A stretch of 64,000 nucleotides of DNA from Fasciolopsis buskii (GCA_008360955.1 LUCM01006131.1:79628-143627), one strand, 5' to 3'. Shown: positions 25,340 through 38,006, counted from the stretch's first letter. Notes: generated by a model not told the origin, from the letters alone. Translations and numbers: made by a program.

Positions 25340-27384
25340 ACTTTGCAGAACAAGTGCTATTGGGACCGTGACAAAGGAGAAAACAGTAAGAAAGTGGGAA
25401 GATAAAATTGCGTTATTTGGAGTTCATCCTGTGTGCTAGTTCTTCTAACCTCCATATCTGCATCATGGTTTACTCATCTGGATCTGCAGTTTGTACATGG
25501 GCCGAATATTACCCGAGTTAAAATTTTGACTTAGGAGACCGTACTCGTAATCTGGCCAGATCGTCCTACATACTTATTTGTCCGGTCCAAAGGCATGCGG
25601 TATTTTCGCAGCGCCTAAGCGAGCGGTTGGTGTCATATCTTTGGTTGCCAACATTTCATTGACCGCGGCCTTTTCCCGGAATTATTGTACGTTTATTATA
25701 TGATATATGAAGGGAACAGGAACCATTGGGAATAGTCGTACTCTAAGCAGTGAAATTAAAATCGCCATTTCTGAATTGTGATCACGTATAGTACGTTACG
25801 TTAGGTAATTCGAACTTGCACTTTGGTTTTCTGTTCTCTTAAGGAGTAGTCAGTCAAACGATATGATTTACCACATCGGATGTTCATCCTTTTGTTAGTC
25901 CATTTCGATTTCAAATTCCTTTTGGAGTCAGGAGTATGATGATAATCAATCCGGATGAATTAGCTCAACTCTTCTCGGGCAATTTCAATGGTGAACTGAT
26001 ACTGCGCATGACGTATCGTGCACAAATCAGAGAAAATCTTCTAGTGTATACACTCTTTACCCTTATGGCTTTGCGTTTTTTGATTCAAAGTTTTCTCGTT
26101 GATAATATCATTAAGTAGACGGCTAGCAATCTAATCCCGAGTATATCAATACGAGGTTAGTGATTGTAATGACTGTGCTGACCTAATTGAGGTTTATACC
26201 TCAAACCACTCACTTTGTCACACCAATTGTAAAGCACTTATGCACTTCATGCAGTTGACATTTACCGAAAACGTTTTGAAAATCCCGGTTTTACGATCAT
26301 TTGAAGGGTGAAGAGCACTGTGAAAACTGGCTGTTAGTAGCAGACTCGGTTTCTGTAGCAAACATCTATTTCACAATTGCACCGTAGACACCGGGACGCC
26401 GGACTATATTGTTTGGCTGGCGTCAGTTTCGTTTGAATGCTAAAAAGTGTAATACATACGTAAAATGAACATGCATACCATAAGATGCGCCATATCAACA
26501 ACTCATTACTCCATGTCTGGAGGCTGTGAGAAAACATTGGGTTCGGTGGACTTGTCTGGTTTCTTCGGAAGCGTCAGTTGTATAAGTGGTTGGTTGTTGC
26601 TAGGTCTTTGAAAACAACTCTATTGTGTCCTATTCACATTGTTCTGGTAATGAACGTTTGGAGAAGATGTGGATCACCACCAGCCAACCACTGTGCCGAC
26701 AACGTGGTGTTATTGTTCAAGGTCACTTAGTGGTGTTTATGTTGGAATGCACTGTTGAGAGTCATTTTGATCACAAGTAACAATTTGCCAACGTGTGGGT
26801 TAGCACCACACTGGATCTGTCGATTTTGGTTTCTTCCGTGTCTTAGTGAACGTTTAGAATGAATGCGCTCACCTTATCAATATGCAATAAACTAATGAAT
26901 AGTCTGTACCCAGCATGTGTGACTGAAACTTATGTATTTGGCGTTTGGATGTCCGTTTGTTTGTCATTTGTCCTATTAATTCCTGAACGGTGGTCTAAAT
27001 ACCCACATGGTTTATCCGTCGATTTGAAACCGGAAACAGTAAAACGTCCAAATTTGGTGCCACATGCAAAAGATGTCGGTTCTCGTTCAGTTGCCGGGGG
27101 GTGTATGATGTCCTCTGTTGGATTCGAATATATATTTCGTACTTTTTTGATTTTTTTTCGCAGTCTCCCCTATTCTGTGGTCAATATCTAGCCGAAAGAT
27201 GAATATCAGGAGTTAAGAAGTTCATCACAAACCTATTTTTGCTCTCTGGTAATCATCATCACTCTCAAATTCCTGTGTAGACTTAACGATTACACTTCGA
27301 TTGTAGTGCTTAGGAGATTAAAGGTTAGCTGAAAAAGTTTCTATGATATACTTTAAGTATGAGTGTAGTTAAAGGGGAATGTCC
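25336..27384. other. No supported gene
   Basis: Unrecognised frames only. The + frame 25936-26118 and the 110-codon + frame 26859-27191 have no known motif. No repeat recognised. Confidence 0.45.
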
Positions 27385-27545
27385 CATTAGGCGGTAGAAT
27401 GCATTAGGCATGGGATGGGGATGGGCGAAGGAGGAACCGGCAGTCCTGGCCGTGAAATTTGGAGTGGCCTAAAACCGCAAAGGTCCCATTAGGTTCGGTA
27501 TGTTAACGAGCCAGGTGACAGTGAGTTGCCATTTATCACCAAATG
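27385..27545 (-). repeat. SINE-A copy, minus strand
   Basis: The reverse complement carries ACTCACTGTCACCTGGCTCG, ACCTAATGGGACCTTTGCGG, GGCCACTCCAAATTTCACGG and the C-rich tail. The tRNA-like head is lost. Confidence 0.75.
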
Positions 27546-29829
27546 TTAACTGTTTCTGCTCCCTTATTTATTAACACCGAATATCATAGTTCTAATGGGC
27601 TTCTGTTGGCCAAATTTTAATTTCTATAAAAACGGTCGTTGAGCGTTGGCTACCGAAATATTCCGACGATATCCTTATCCTCCTCCCCGTCGTGTCACTC
27701 CGAACGCCGACAACAGCGGAGTGATACTGCGATTTTGTGCAAACAGTTGTCAAGACTGGACGAATTTGTCAAATTAGATGCCGATCGCAGTCGATAAACA
27801 AGTGCTAGCCATCCGCTTATTCTTTGTGCATTTTTGAGCATGCACGTGTGTGTAGTCGCATTTCGATCGATCATTTCCAAATTAATCGTTCAGTTGCCAC
27901 AACCCATTTTTGCGGCTTTCGTATGTTTGCCAATTGTCTGTTCTCTCTCTCTCGCTCTCTCCCGAAACCTAATAGTCAGTGGCGGAGATCCTCACATGTG
28001 ACGACTTCATCTCATTTCCTAAGTACGTGAATTCGGCATCGGTAAGCTGGACGGATGAAATCAAAGTCACCGTAGTCAATAGATTCTAATTGCTTAGACT
28101 TAATTACAACGGTTCGATATGGTAACGTCTGCTGTGCATTCAAGTGTCTCATTAGGTTCATCATTCAATAACTGGATCTGAACTGGTCTTCCGAAATTCC
28201 ATGACTTATACCGTCCAACCACTTAGTTTAGAATATGTTCAGTTCAGTCGATAGTTTTTCATTGGAATGCTTCGGACAAATAATGGATAATTGTGAATGC
28301 ACGTACGTAACTGGCCTTGGCAATCAGCCATATGACATGATGTCTTCAGCCGGCCGGTGATCGGCGGAGAAGGGACCTCGTGGATCTCAGCCCGGAAGCT
28401 TCCGATCGCCGTCTTAATAAGCACATGGGATCAGCTGAGTTCTCGAATGCAAATAACACAGTTCGTAAAAACCAAATAGAAAATTCCTGAATAAAATTCA
28501 TCCCCGTTCAAGCAGATTTCGTGGAGAACCAATAAAAATGCTATTCATTTTTGTTTTGAAGAAAGACCCCAAATTCTTTGTTTTATTGGTTCCTTCTCTA
28601 CGGATTTTAGTTGAGTTCAGAACAAAATCGGATCGTGTGATGATGCTATCAACGGTATGTGAACCGATGCGCCATTGATAGGCCTGAGATGACTTCACAT
28701 CTGGTTAACCAACTCATGATTGGACGAGGCAAGGCGAAAACCACGTGACTGACTAATGAAATTTGACAATAAGTCTCGTGATATTGATCACGGAATAAAA
28801 TCTGGAGTTTTGAGAGTTCTGATCGGATTCGGACGCATGACTGTGAGATTCCGATGTAAATGTACAAGTTGTAAGAGTTTGGTGAACTGCATACAAGTCT
28901 TGCCGGAACTCATGTAGTGAGCGTCTCATAAATGCTTTTCATTCAGCCATGTGTCATAAAAGCTGAATATTTGACTTCGCATTTTCTTATTCGATGTGAA
29001 GTTTCGAGGTTTTTCGGAAACGAGCTGTAAGATTTGTTGCCCAATCAGCAGATATACCAAAAATTCAGTCAAAATTCTATTTTAGCCACTGTGTGTATAT
29101 CTGACCCAAGACACATTTCAAACCCGCCAGGGGGAACGAAATGGGATCTAATCAAAACAATTTGATGCAAATATTGCTTGAAATATGCCATCTATAAACA
29201 CTGGTAATCGTTCGATCCGCCAATGCCCTTGACGTAGTATCGTATAATTTGGAAAGGGAAATTATTTTCTCCTCATACGAAACAATCTTTAGAATTCCTA
29301 CGTCATTGTTCACCGGTTAGCTAACTCATTGAGTTAACACATCAGAATATCAACCATATTTTGCATAGCATGAAGATCCGGGCTGTGATGAGTTATTATA
29401 CGAACTATACGCTAGAGCCAAATTTTCTTTCACGTGACATACAGCAAGTTGTAAGAAAATCACTTTGGTCGAGAAAACTTGTTCACTAAATTCTAACACT
29501 TAGCTTCTTTTGGAAAAAAACTGTCACTTGCTCACATCCTCTATCTTCCTAGATTTCGGGGACTATCTCCATCATCAGACGACCATATTTTATCCCTATC
29601 CATATCGCCTATTTTAATCCGCTGAAAATGCTTCTCCCACTTTGTTCGTGTCCGAGTGAACAACTTCGACGGATGCATGCAGCTGGACAACGTTTTTGAT
29701 TAATTCCCCGCTAGAAATGTCCAATTTGCAAGCGTTTCCTGGTTCACCACTTGATCTGTAGATTAACGCGGCAGATTTTTCCCACTGCTACACAGGATAA
29801 TTACATCCCCTGTGCCAACTTTCTGGTAA
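27546..29829. other. No supported gene
   Basis: AT-rich sequence with short unrecognised minus-strand frames (28239-28867). The 3' boundary of the Gypsy-like relic may extend somewhat into the upper part of this stretch, but I cannot place an LTR end. Confidence 0.4.
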
Positions 29830-30155
29830 TCACTGCTCCATATCCGCTGATGCTTCCAGGGTTTCAATACTCCTCCTCTTTACCAGAACAAAGGTGTATA
29901 AAACATTGATAATGATCCATCTCCGGATTAGAGAAAAGCACTTTTGTCGTAAAACTCTAGCGGGAATATAATTAGCTACACCTCCAAATGCCTCAGCGTG
30001 GTTGTGGGTTGGTTTCTGGGGTTTTGAGTAGGCTACTCGCTCCAAGCGCCTCTCGAAAATCTCTCAGGTAGCCAGTCTCTCAGGTGGCCACTGCTGAGGA
30101 AGCCCTGCACACTGCCTTCTCGTGGTGGTGTTCTTCTTATGATGAACCTGTTACA
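29830..30155 (-). repeat. Candidate LTR start of a Gypsy-like relic
   Basis: On the minus strand a run of ten G (30157-30166) is followed by CTGTAACAGG. A purine tract next to TG...AACA is how a 3' LTR commonly begins in Gypsy-type elements. It comes straight after a protease relic on the same strand. I found no matching 5' LTR beyond the gag at 31.2 kb, so this is a context-based guess and the far end is not defined. Confidence 0.4.
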
Positions 30156-30169
30156 GCCCCCCCCCCGGG

Positions 30170-30320
30170 AACACCGATAGGTCCTTCACTGTTCGCCCCA
30201 TAACATTCTTTGCCACCCCTTCATCCATCAAACTACAGCTGACCCCAAATCAATAAGACAATTGGTTTCGTGTTGACCAATCATAAGAGTTGCTATTGAC
30301 AAGTCACAGCTTTACTGAAC
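30170..30320 (-). pseudogene. Gypsy-like retrotransposon protease relic
   Basis: On the minus strand the frame reads SIATLMIGQHETNCLIDLGS, then AV, then breaks. The layout (two beta strands, a short loop, then C-L-I-D-x-G-S) is that of the retropepsin-like protease of Gypsy-type elements. The catalytic triplet, usually Asp-Thr/Ser-Gly, is Asp-Leu-Gly here (30240-30251), and a frameshift follows within a few codons. So the protease is dead twice over. It lies downstream of the gag relic, in the expected gag-then-pro order. Nothing of reverse transcriptase, RNase H or integrase follows. Confidence 0.65.
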
Positions 30321-30449
30321 TCATTCAAAGGGATTCACACTACCTATACCAGTGTTGAACCTACCACCAATTCTCCTTCTCCCAGGGAAAATATCTAGTG
30401 GAGTGGCTAAGACGGTTGCAGAGTAGCCAAGCATGTTGGGGAGGAGAGG

Positions 30450-31173
30450 GGGAGTTACCTCTATTGACCTTGCCATGAGAAAGATGCGAAAGCTCCTGAA
30501 TTCACCGACTCCACGTAGTCTTCTTTCTGATCCAGTGTTGTACCTATTGCCTCTAATGTACAGGGATCCTTTGGTGGTTGTAGTCGAAAGAAAATGTTCG
30601 CAGTCAGATCTCCCACGCCTGCCTTTGAAAATCCCATCCTCGCTATCCGTTGTAGAACTGCTAAATACTCCATCGGTCGCTTTCTCTCCAGCTGTGTCTG
30701 AATGAAAAACTGATTTTGGTAGTTCAGTTCCGCTCCCTGACTTCCGACTGTACGCAGCAAAGGTGCAAACAGTGTGTAGGTCCTCCGGGATACGGCGCCG
30801 GAGGATCTGGGCCGCTGTCTCTTTTGATACCAATGACAGCACAATGTCAACCTGTTCTTTGGACGTATCACTTAAGTTCCCACACGCTGAAATCGTCCCC
30901 CGTGGACAATTTATCGAGAACGAGAAACGGAGATTCTCGCCTTTTAATTATCGTGACTGACCGTTCCGGCTTTCCTGCGACATCGAAGTAGTCCGTGAGC
31001 GTCGGCATACTCTTAATGGGACTGGGCTCTCTATTACTCGGTCTCGCAGCAGGTGCCAAACTTGCAGCACGCCGACTGCTCGAACTAGATGGAGCCTCTG
31101 AGTCCAACATTACTTCGGAACAACAGGGGAAAAACACGGATTGTTTATTACATAACGGAACTACAAACATCAA
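30450..31173 (-). pseudogene. Gypsy-like retrotransposon gag relic
   Basis: Minus-strand gag-like protein spread over three frames. The first (from 31173) has a Ser/Ala/Pro/Arg-rich N-terminus and ends near SPFLVLDKLSTGDDFSVWEL. The second continues with LSLVSKETAAQIL. The third gives LLRTVGSQGAEL, then NQFFIQTQL and YLAVLQRIARMGF. The pattern W-x3 ... LL-x-L-x3-AA-x2-L ... Q-F-x6-QL-x4-YL-x2-LQ-x-IA-x-MGF is typical of the capsid part of Gypsy-type gag proteins in flatworms, as far as I recall. At least two frameshifts break it. The capsid role is family knowledge; here it is a fossil. It lies antisense to the convertase gene, about 0.9 kb upstream of the His exon. Confidence 0.7.
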
Positions 31174-32065
31174 ATCTATTCCAACGGATGGTATGTATAT
31201 ATATATATATATATAACAGATGACGATTCAATAGAATCATGACGAAAGCAGCAAACAATGCAAAGGAAAGGTAAAAAAAATTGTATGGACTTTGCTGCGC
31301 ATCTTTGCTCTTCCAAAACCACTCTGCTTCATCCTCAGTTTGTCGTGATCCGTGGCTTGTCTATGATCATCGTGCTTCATCACTACCCACATTGGAATAG
31401 AGCGTTTTCTCAGGAGAGCAATAAATCAAAATACCTAATTTGCTAAGTATTACAGTTACGAAAAGTGTTCGCAAAATACTAGGAGTTGACGATCGATATT
31501 CGAGTGCTTTCGATCAAGTACTATTCGCCGAACAATTCCAGGGTTTTCAACTTAGCCCGTAGTCGATGCATTTGATAATGTGCCCGTGTTAACGGCCAAT
31601 TTCTCCTAAAGATAGGCTTCCCTACTTAGTGGCAGATTGCGTTCGTTACTTCACAGTGTCGTAAACAATGACCGCTGCTGCTTACTTAGTATCCATGATT
31701 TCATTGTATTGATTGTTAACCATCAATGTGACAACCATTTCTGTATTCTCAGACTGGATTTCACTCGGTTAACGTACCGCTCTGTGAATGATATCTTCGT
31801 TTGCTCTTGTAATTGGAACAGAAAGTCGCTTGCTTCTGTTTCATTCATCCTCTTCATGTTCACATGTATACTTCTGTTTTCATTCCAATTTCCGGTGAGT
31901 TTTCCAGATTTTGAAGTTCTTCGCATCTCCCGTCTGATCAGACATGTGTATCGTGTGAAAACTGGGCGCTAATCCAAACGCTTTTATGGGTCATTTTCAA
32001 TGTTTTTTTCATTTAATTACTTCCACTTGGGCGACTATTTGCTTCTTTTTTTATCCTGCCCACAG
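31174..32065. other. Intron end upstream of the His exon
   Basis: Contains a (TA)n run at 31194-31215 and ends in the acceptor tract of the His exon (T-rich run, then CCCACAG at 32059-32065). The 111-codon frame at 31637-31972 is unrecognised. Confidence 0.55.
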
Positions 32066-32157
32066 TAAACACGGAACTCGATGTGCTGGCCAAATTGCCG
32101 CTCAGGGGAACAACTCGGTATGCATTGTCGGTATTGCCTACAACGCCCGGATAGGAG
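32066..32157 (+). CDS. Furin-like proprotein convertase, exon with catalytic His
   Basis: Internal exon of a furin/kexin-type proprotein convertase, a calcium-dependent secretory-pathway serine protease that cuts precursor proteins after paired basic residues. It is preceded by a pyrimidine-rich tract and CAG and followed by GTAAAC. It starts with the last base of a split codon (probably Asn) and reads [13 protein letters not shown], then NNSVC, then GIAYNARIG. This is the block around the active-site histidine (HGTRCAG). The Cys of NNSVC matches the furin Cys that pairs with one near the catalytic Ser, and NN carries a calcium ligand (furin Asn208). The exon is 92 nt and ends one base into a Gly codon, which the next exon completes. 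No stop or frameshift is seen. The exon before it, with the catalytic Asp, was not found in the upstream 32 kb. The family call is very secure; the exact paralogue is not. Confidence 0.93.
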
Positions 32158-34791
32158 GTAAACGACTAGCGGATTACTTAAATTTTATATCATGGTTATA
32201 TTTTTTTCATTTTCACTATTACTATTATTATTACTATTGTTATTGTTATTAATTATGCACTGGGTGTGCAATATTCCACGAAGCAGGCCCCACATTCTAT
32301 TTTAATCTCTTGATAGGAAGCATATCGATTTTGGCAGAATTTCGTCCCAAGTACATTCATGTCGAGACTCTTCCTTATTGACCGCCTAACCACGGCCAGG
32401 ATTGTGCGGTGTTTTCAACGCGACCGTTAGCACCGGCTCATTTTGCGAATCAGAATCAAAAACGTTTTTCATTGGGTGTAAATTTGGAATGCATGCCTGA
32501 TCATCGGTACGTGCGATAGACATTTCGACACAGTAGGCTGGGTTCTTACAAATTCGGCTGTCAATATGGATGGGTTGAGGTATGTATTACATTCTCAAGG
32601 TCAGCACATTCATGTATACATATGCATATATACATGCGTGTATACTTATATATGTATATATATGGCACAGTTTTATTTGCAAAATAAGTTCCATCCAGAC
32701 CATGGCGATGAAGGAGATCTGTGAGAGAAACGGGGTAAATCAAGTGTGCAGACATTGTGGCTCTCCAGTCTTAGCTTTCATGATATTAGTTACCTGTAGG
32801 AAACTGTGGTTCCCCTGTAAAGTTGGTACCACCCAGTTAACGAAATCGACTTGACGGGTCGACTTAGGTGACTCTACACAGAGCTTTTCACCGATTGGTT
32901 CAAGGTACCCTTAGGACTTATTCTAAGGGTACTTATTGGGTGTCCAGTTCACGCTTACCCCACAGATACCCAAGAGCACACAACCGTGTACTTCGTGAGC
33001 CGTTCATGGTTAGTTTGGAATCGGGGTTTAGCTACATCTCGTACTCTGAGTATCAACGATCAGTCAACACGATGGAGAGCGCCGGGTATTGATTTTGTTG
33101 CTCTTATTTTGGCCAGATCACCTCTATGGCGACACGCAAATGCATAGGGGTGCCTGTTTGATACGCAAGGTCAACACATCGAGTGGCATCCTGGATGATT
33201 AGCCATCTGGAAGTCTGAAATCATTCACCCCAGTCACCCTCATCTGTTGTCATATTCACTCTCAGTGAAAGAATACTGGCGATTTTTAATGAATGCATCT
33301 AATTGATAGATATTTAGCAAGCACGTTGGATTTATTCGCTCGTGAATCCTAATGAATTTCACGGAGAATAGCGTAACCATATTGAGCGGTAACGACTGGA
33401 AAGCTTGTTACTGAACTTAACACGACATAGGGATACCGCAGGAATACCCGCCCCCCCTCGTTTCGTTCACCGCGGTTGTTTCCCCAGCCTAGTGGTCGGT
33501 ATGCATTTTCAGTAGATTGAAAAGAATTGTCATTGGCCATCAGCTCTATGTATTGTTATTCAACTGACAATTGCCAGTAGAATAGCGCGACACAAATTCA
33601 AACGAAATTAGTTACACAATTCCCGTCATGAAAGTAGTATCTTTACCATTTTGTGCTTGCTATTTCTTTACTCCTATTCGATTGAATATGTGCACGTTTG
33701 TCAGTGCTTTTTTCCGCCTGTGTTTTGAACGGGACACCGAATAACTTATTCACCTGGTTCCAAGTCTGTCCATTCTCGATGATATTTGCAGTATCTTCCA
33801 TAAAAGGCATTTCTCTTTTTCGTTTTTGTGAATTTTCTGGTCATGTCTAACGCTGGCATTGGCAGTTTGAACGAATTTCACGTCTACATATGAACTTCAT
33901 TCTTACTTTTTGTCGATTTGAAAAATGCGAAGGGATTGGTTTATAATGGTTGTCATCCAATCGGTGCACTAAACACACACTAAATTCCTCGGATAATGTT
34001 TTTTCCAATTTTTGTTTTTAGTTGTTTAACCAGTCAATCTTGTAAACAATCATATTTCAATCAAAATCCCGTTTGTTGACTTACGGCGAGAAGTTTTACG
34101 TGTAAGATGTCTATTTAGTTTGGTTCTGGTTTAGCACAAACACATTTGCGCAATTCTCCACCTTGTTAATCCTTTGTCCAGTCGGACCTAATCTCGTTCG
34201 TTTATCGACCTCATTCTGTTCTCGCTTGGACCTCGGTTTTTTTTTATCCTCTCAATTTCTGACCTTTAATTGATATGTTTGACGTTTCACACGGTCATGT
34301 AAGAATGAATTTCGATCTAACTTTCAGCCAAAGGATTAACCGTAAAGTAGTGATTAGCTTCACACTCGCATTTTCAGCATTTCCAAATTGCTGGTGCCAA
34401 CCAAACAGAAATGTTTGTCTCCCGTCTGGTGGTCTGATCGGTTCTTTTGCCACATCACGTTAGCATAAGGTTTCCGAATCAAAACAAACAAAGGTGGACC
34501 GGTAGTTGTGTTGCGCAACTCTCCCTCACCTGAATACAGATAAACAAGGAACTAGTTTCACGAATCGGCATTTTACACACCCTCGGAGCACACTGTTTTC
34601 CTGGTTGGACATTTTTTTGTTTGGATTGTTCAGACGTATTCGGAAACTGCTCATCTTACTCTCACACGGCTAATGAACAAATAATTTGTGTGGAATTTAG
34701 TCGACCAACGCGTGGACAAAAATGCCCATACAAATTTCACTTCGATCAGTTTTTACACTACCTTGAATAAGGTCGTATAAGAATATCTTTG

Positions 34792-35062
34792 TATGAAATA
34801 ATTCACTGTGTGATATCATCGCTCAACTGAACATTAAGAAACCATGTGGAAGTGCTTTACAGCTGTTTCATCCTCGTTAGGAATCGTCAGCAGAGCCTGC
34901 CCGCTAGCGTAATGGCTAAGGCGTTCGACTCAGGATCATTCGTCCCGCTTCCCAGCTCGGGCGCGGTGGATATGCATTGCTGATGACTCCTGACAATGCT
35001 TCCATGGTTTCTTAATGGTCAGTTGAGCGATGACATCACATGGCAAATTATTTCATGAAAGC
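34792..35062 (+). repeat. Foldback element with tRNA-like core
   Basis: Left arm 34792-34885 and right arm 34985-35062 are inverted copies of each other. The left reads TGATATCATCGCTCAACTGA, CATTAAGAAACCATG; the right reads CATGGTTTCTTAATGGTCAG, TTGAGCGATGACATCA, AATTATTTCATGAA. Between them (34898-34972) is a tRNA-like sequence with GCCCGCTAGCGTAATGGCTA (box A side), GCGTTCGACTCAGGATCATT and a decayed box B, followed by GGGCGCGGTGGATATGCA. The same core and arm occur at 12.6 and 37.9 kb. Arms of roughly 70 bp would fold into a long hairpin with the core as its loop. It may be a foldback/MITE-type repeat that captured a tRNA-derived sequence, or two head-to-head SINE copies. Confidence 0.75.
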
Positions 35063-36104
35063 ATTCAATCTCCTACTACTAACACATACAAAGAATATGT
35101 TTGTTTACCGTATTCAATAAGCTGCGTGCTATAATTGCGACGGAACAAGTTTGCCGTGTTGTCTGTAAAGCGTACTGCAATTTTAGGAAGAGCCATTTAA
35201 AGTGATGCTGTACTTTGGACTGTTTTGGGATCAGTATGGTAATAAACCTCAGTGGCTCGTTTATGTTAACGAGCTGGGCCACAACAATCTATCATCAGTT
35301 GCCGATAAATCGCAGAAAATAGACAATGCTTTTGATGAGGCGAAAGTTTGTCACTGCTACTTGATCATTTCCACCCATAGAGTCTCTCAATGATACCAAA
35401 CAACTTCGTATAATTAGATTTCATCAAATTTCGACTCCGCTCCAGAGGCCTCTCAAAGCCTAGTCTGTCCAATTCACTACAACTTTATCGTAACTCATCT
35501 CGGCCAACTGTGTCCATGTTCCAACCACCATTCGTTTAGGGAGAGAACAATGTGTGCATGCCTTTCTATTCGAAGCTCTACTTCCAACGGCTGACGTAAT
35601 TCGCCGGGCGTGACCTCAAGTGTTTGCTCATCCTGCTCAAGATGTATTTCGGAAAGCACGTGACTTGTGCACTAACATTTTTCGTTCGTTATTCAGCATT
35701 AAACGGCCGTGTTCAGGTGATTTGATCTCACCGGTTAACACTGGGTGCGGTCTACAGTCTGCAAATGAATTGTGAACTGTCAGGTATACCAATTACAAAA
35801 TACCTGAAAAATGTGTCAAGACCATGGTTTGATTGATTATTGCTTGCACAAACGGTACCGAAATGTGAACAATATTCTTGTCGAGTTAGACGCTTACCGA
35901 CTCTCCGATCACTTTAGCAAAGAAAAAGGATTCGTTGAATGGCCGTATTATTTGTGCCACGGGACGGCAGGCAGAGTCGACAGAGTCCCCAAAACACGTG
36001 AATTCACGGCTTTTTCGGCCAAATCCACATGACTATTCACAAACACAATACGACAGTCTTGTCTCCTGGAGCAGAAAACCCATGCGACGAAAACGAAATC
36101 ATTC

Positions 36105-36124
36105 CATACACACACACACACACA
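36105..36124. repeat. (CA)n microsatellite
   Basis: Short CA run. Confidence 0.9.
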
Positions 36125-36666
36125 TCTAATATTTATGAGCCATAAGATTATACATTAATTGAAGAGAGAAAATCAAGCTAACTGATGCAAATGGTCATAA
36201 TCGGGGTGGCATCGGTGGCCTAGTGCAATGTGCGTGCGTACGGGCGAGAGATTCGTAGATCTATTCTACCGACTCAACTGAAACAACGCACCAGCTGACC
36301 GGAAACACAAATCAGAAGTCGCACATTATTTTCTAACAGTATGAGATGAGCCACTTTTAAGTCAGCCGTTCTTTACTAGTATAGGTCCGTCGATTATACG
36401 GGAACGTTGAATTCCGTACAATTTGAAGTGCTAGATGAACAATAGGCTTAAGGTTTGCAGAACGAATCAAAAGAGTTTTTGATGCGAATCTGACGATCAT
36501 GAATGAAATTCTTTTAATCGGCTTGGAATTTATTATGTCTGACTGTCTGCTCTCCGGATTTCATCTTTCCCGCGCAAACCTTAGATCATCCGATCGTAAT
36601 TATACTGTGAAAGCGACGGACGTGAGTGTCACTCTGATTCAAGCTCATCAGTGCTACATATGCACA

Positions 36667-36724
36667 AACGGACCTGGGGTTTGAACCACGTTCTTTCAGT
36701 TAGGGGCCGTGTGTTTTCCATTGC
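36667..36724 (-). repeat. Possible tRNA-like repeat fragment
   Basis: The minus strand reads GATGGTGCAATGGAAAACAC, later GTGGTTCAAACCCCAGG (box B-like). The spacing is about right for a tRNA-derived head, but no second copy or closed cloverleaf was found. Confidence 0.3.
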
Positions 36725-37877
36725 ACCATCAACAACTTCTGTGCGGAATTTTGTGATACACTCGAAAACCCCGGAGTTCATGCAAAATAGGGCAATTGGC
36801 TGAAAAGCACGCGTACTGTTGGGTTGATTTCCATTAGTCTGCGTTCCTGCCGTCAAGATGAATGTGCTACCATTGGTTGACACTCAGTTTGAGTGTATGA
36901 TCTCTCAATTGTTGGATTCGCCACATTGTCAACTGGTCCATTCACTTTTCTGATGATATGATCAATTTAAGTTAATCACCGTTGATCAATATATCTGTGA
37001 CACTCATATGGGATTATAGATTTTACGGTTTTTATTCGACCCTTTTTTTACCGTTTCTCATCTTTGTGTTGTTGTTTTTTGCTTGCATTTATTTGTCTCT
37101 CCTCTACTCTGCGCTCGATGGTGCCGTATTAACCTTATCGAGCTCAGTTCGTGCAGTGAGATAAGCAAAGACTGGTTTAGGCACAAAGATACTCCTTCAA
37201 CGTACAGCACACAATTGTTCAAAACCCGAATCTCTTCGGAAACTCATGCTGGGAATTGTCTGTCGGTCGGTGTGCTCCTCATTTTCGTAGCTGGTATGAC
37301 AGTCTAGTTGGTAAGATTGTCTTAGAGACCGATCGACGAAGTTTGGACTAGATCAAATGGATGAGCCCAGCGCACAAATTCGACATTGACGTAAATTGAC
37401 CTCGCCCTCCCTCCCCTCTACCGAAAATAGGCCACGCGCTATCTTTTCAATGAATTAACGAACTAGATGGATCAAGGTGCAATTAGAGAAGAAATCAAGG
37501 ATAAAACTAGTACAAAACGATATGAGTTGGTTTGTAGCGGCAAGGGGTTTGATTTGACCTTTCAATTGATTCGTAATGCGATGTCGGCATCCGAGTTGTT
37601 ATTGAAAATCATGGAATCACTATACAGGCGTGTCATTCTTGTTAGAAATCATGTTGACATGTTGACATTGCATGATGAATCATTTGGAAAACTACATGAG
37701 ATGCACTACTGCTGGACACTGTCAAGTACAAATGGTCTGTACGAATCTGCGTAATATCTTTGCTTCGTAGAGGAAAATTCCTCACCTGGGAGTCGTTCAT
37801 CCCATGCGTTTAATTGTCTGTGGCTTGCAAAATCCAGTCAGGGATATGGGCGCTATATCGTGCTATGTGGATGAGCC

Positions 37878-38006
37878 GCTGCAAATCTGCCCGGCTAGCG
37901 TAGTGACTAAAGCGTGCGACTCATACCTTTCGTCCCGGGTTCCGTCACTGTTCCGGCCGGTGGATGATGATTCCTAGCAAGAATGAAACAGCTTCTATGA
38001 TTTCCA
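37878..38006 (+). repeat. tRNA-headed repeat, third copy of the foldback family
   Basis: Contains GCCCGGCTAGCGTAGTGACT, AGCGTGCGACTCATAC, box B-like CCCGGGTTCCGTCA, then CCGGTGGATGATGATTCCTA, GCAAGAATGAAACAGCTTCT and ATGATTTCC. The last blocks match the inner part of the arm at 12.79-12.83 kb. This shows the arm directly follows the tRNA-like core in the intact element. Only one arm is kept. Confidence 0.65.

Noticed and set aside
25082..25405. 107-codon frame through the TA tract
   Set aside because: Most of it is Ile-Tyr from the dinucleotide repeat.
30433..30991. Plus-strand frames at the Gypsy relic
   Set aside because: They are antisense shadows of the minus-strand gag relic.
1..32065. 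Upstream exon with the catalytic Asp
   Set aside because: No Asp-Asp-Gly coding block (GAY GAY GGN) followed by a His-Pro-Asp-Leu pattern was found by eye; it probably lies outside the window.
34898..34972. Working tRNA gene
   Set aside because: Box B is decayed and acceptor arms do not pair; the same core recurs as a repeat.
36206..36290. tRNA-like sequence (GGTGGCCTAGTGCAATG)
   Set aside because: Only a weak box A; box B not found.
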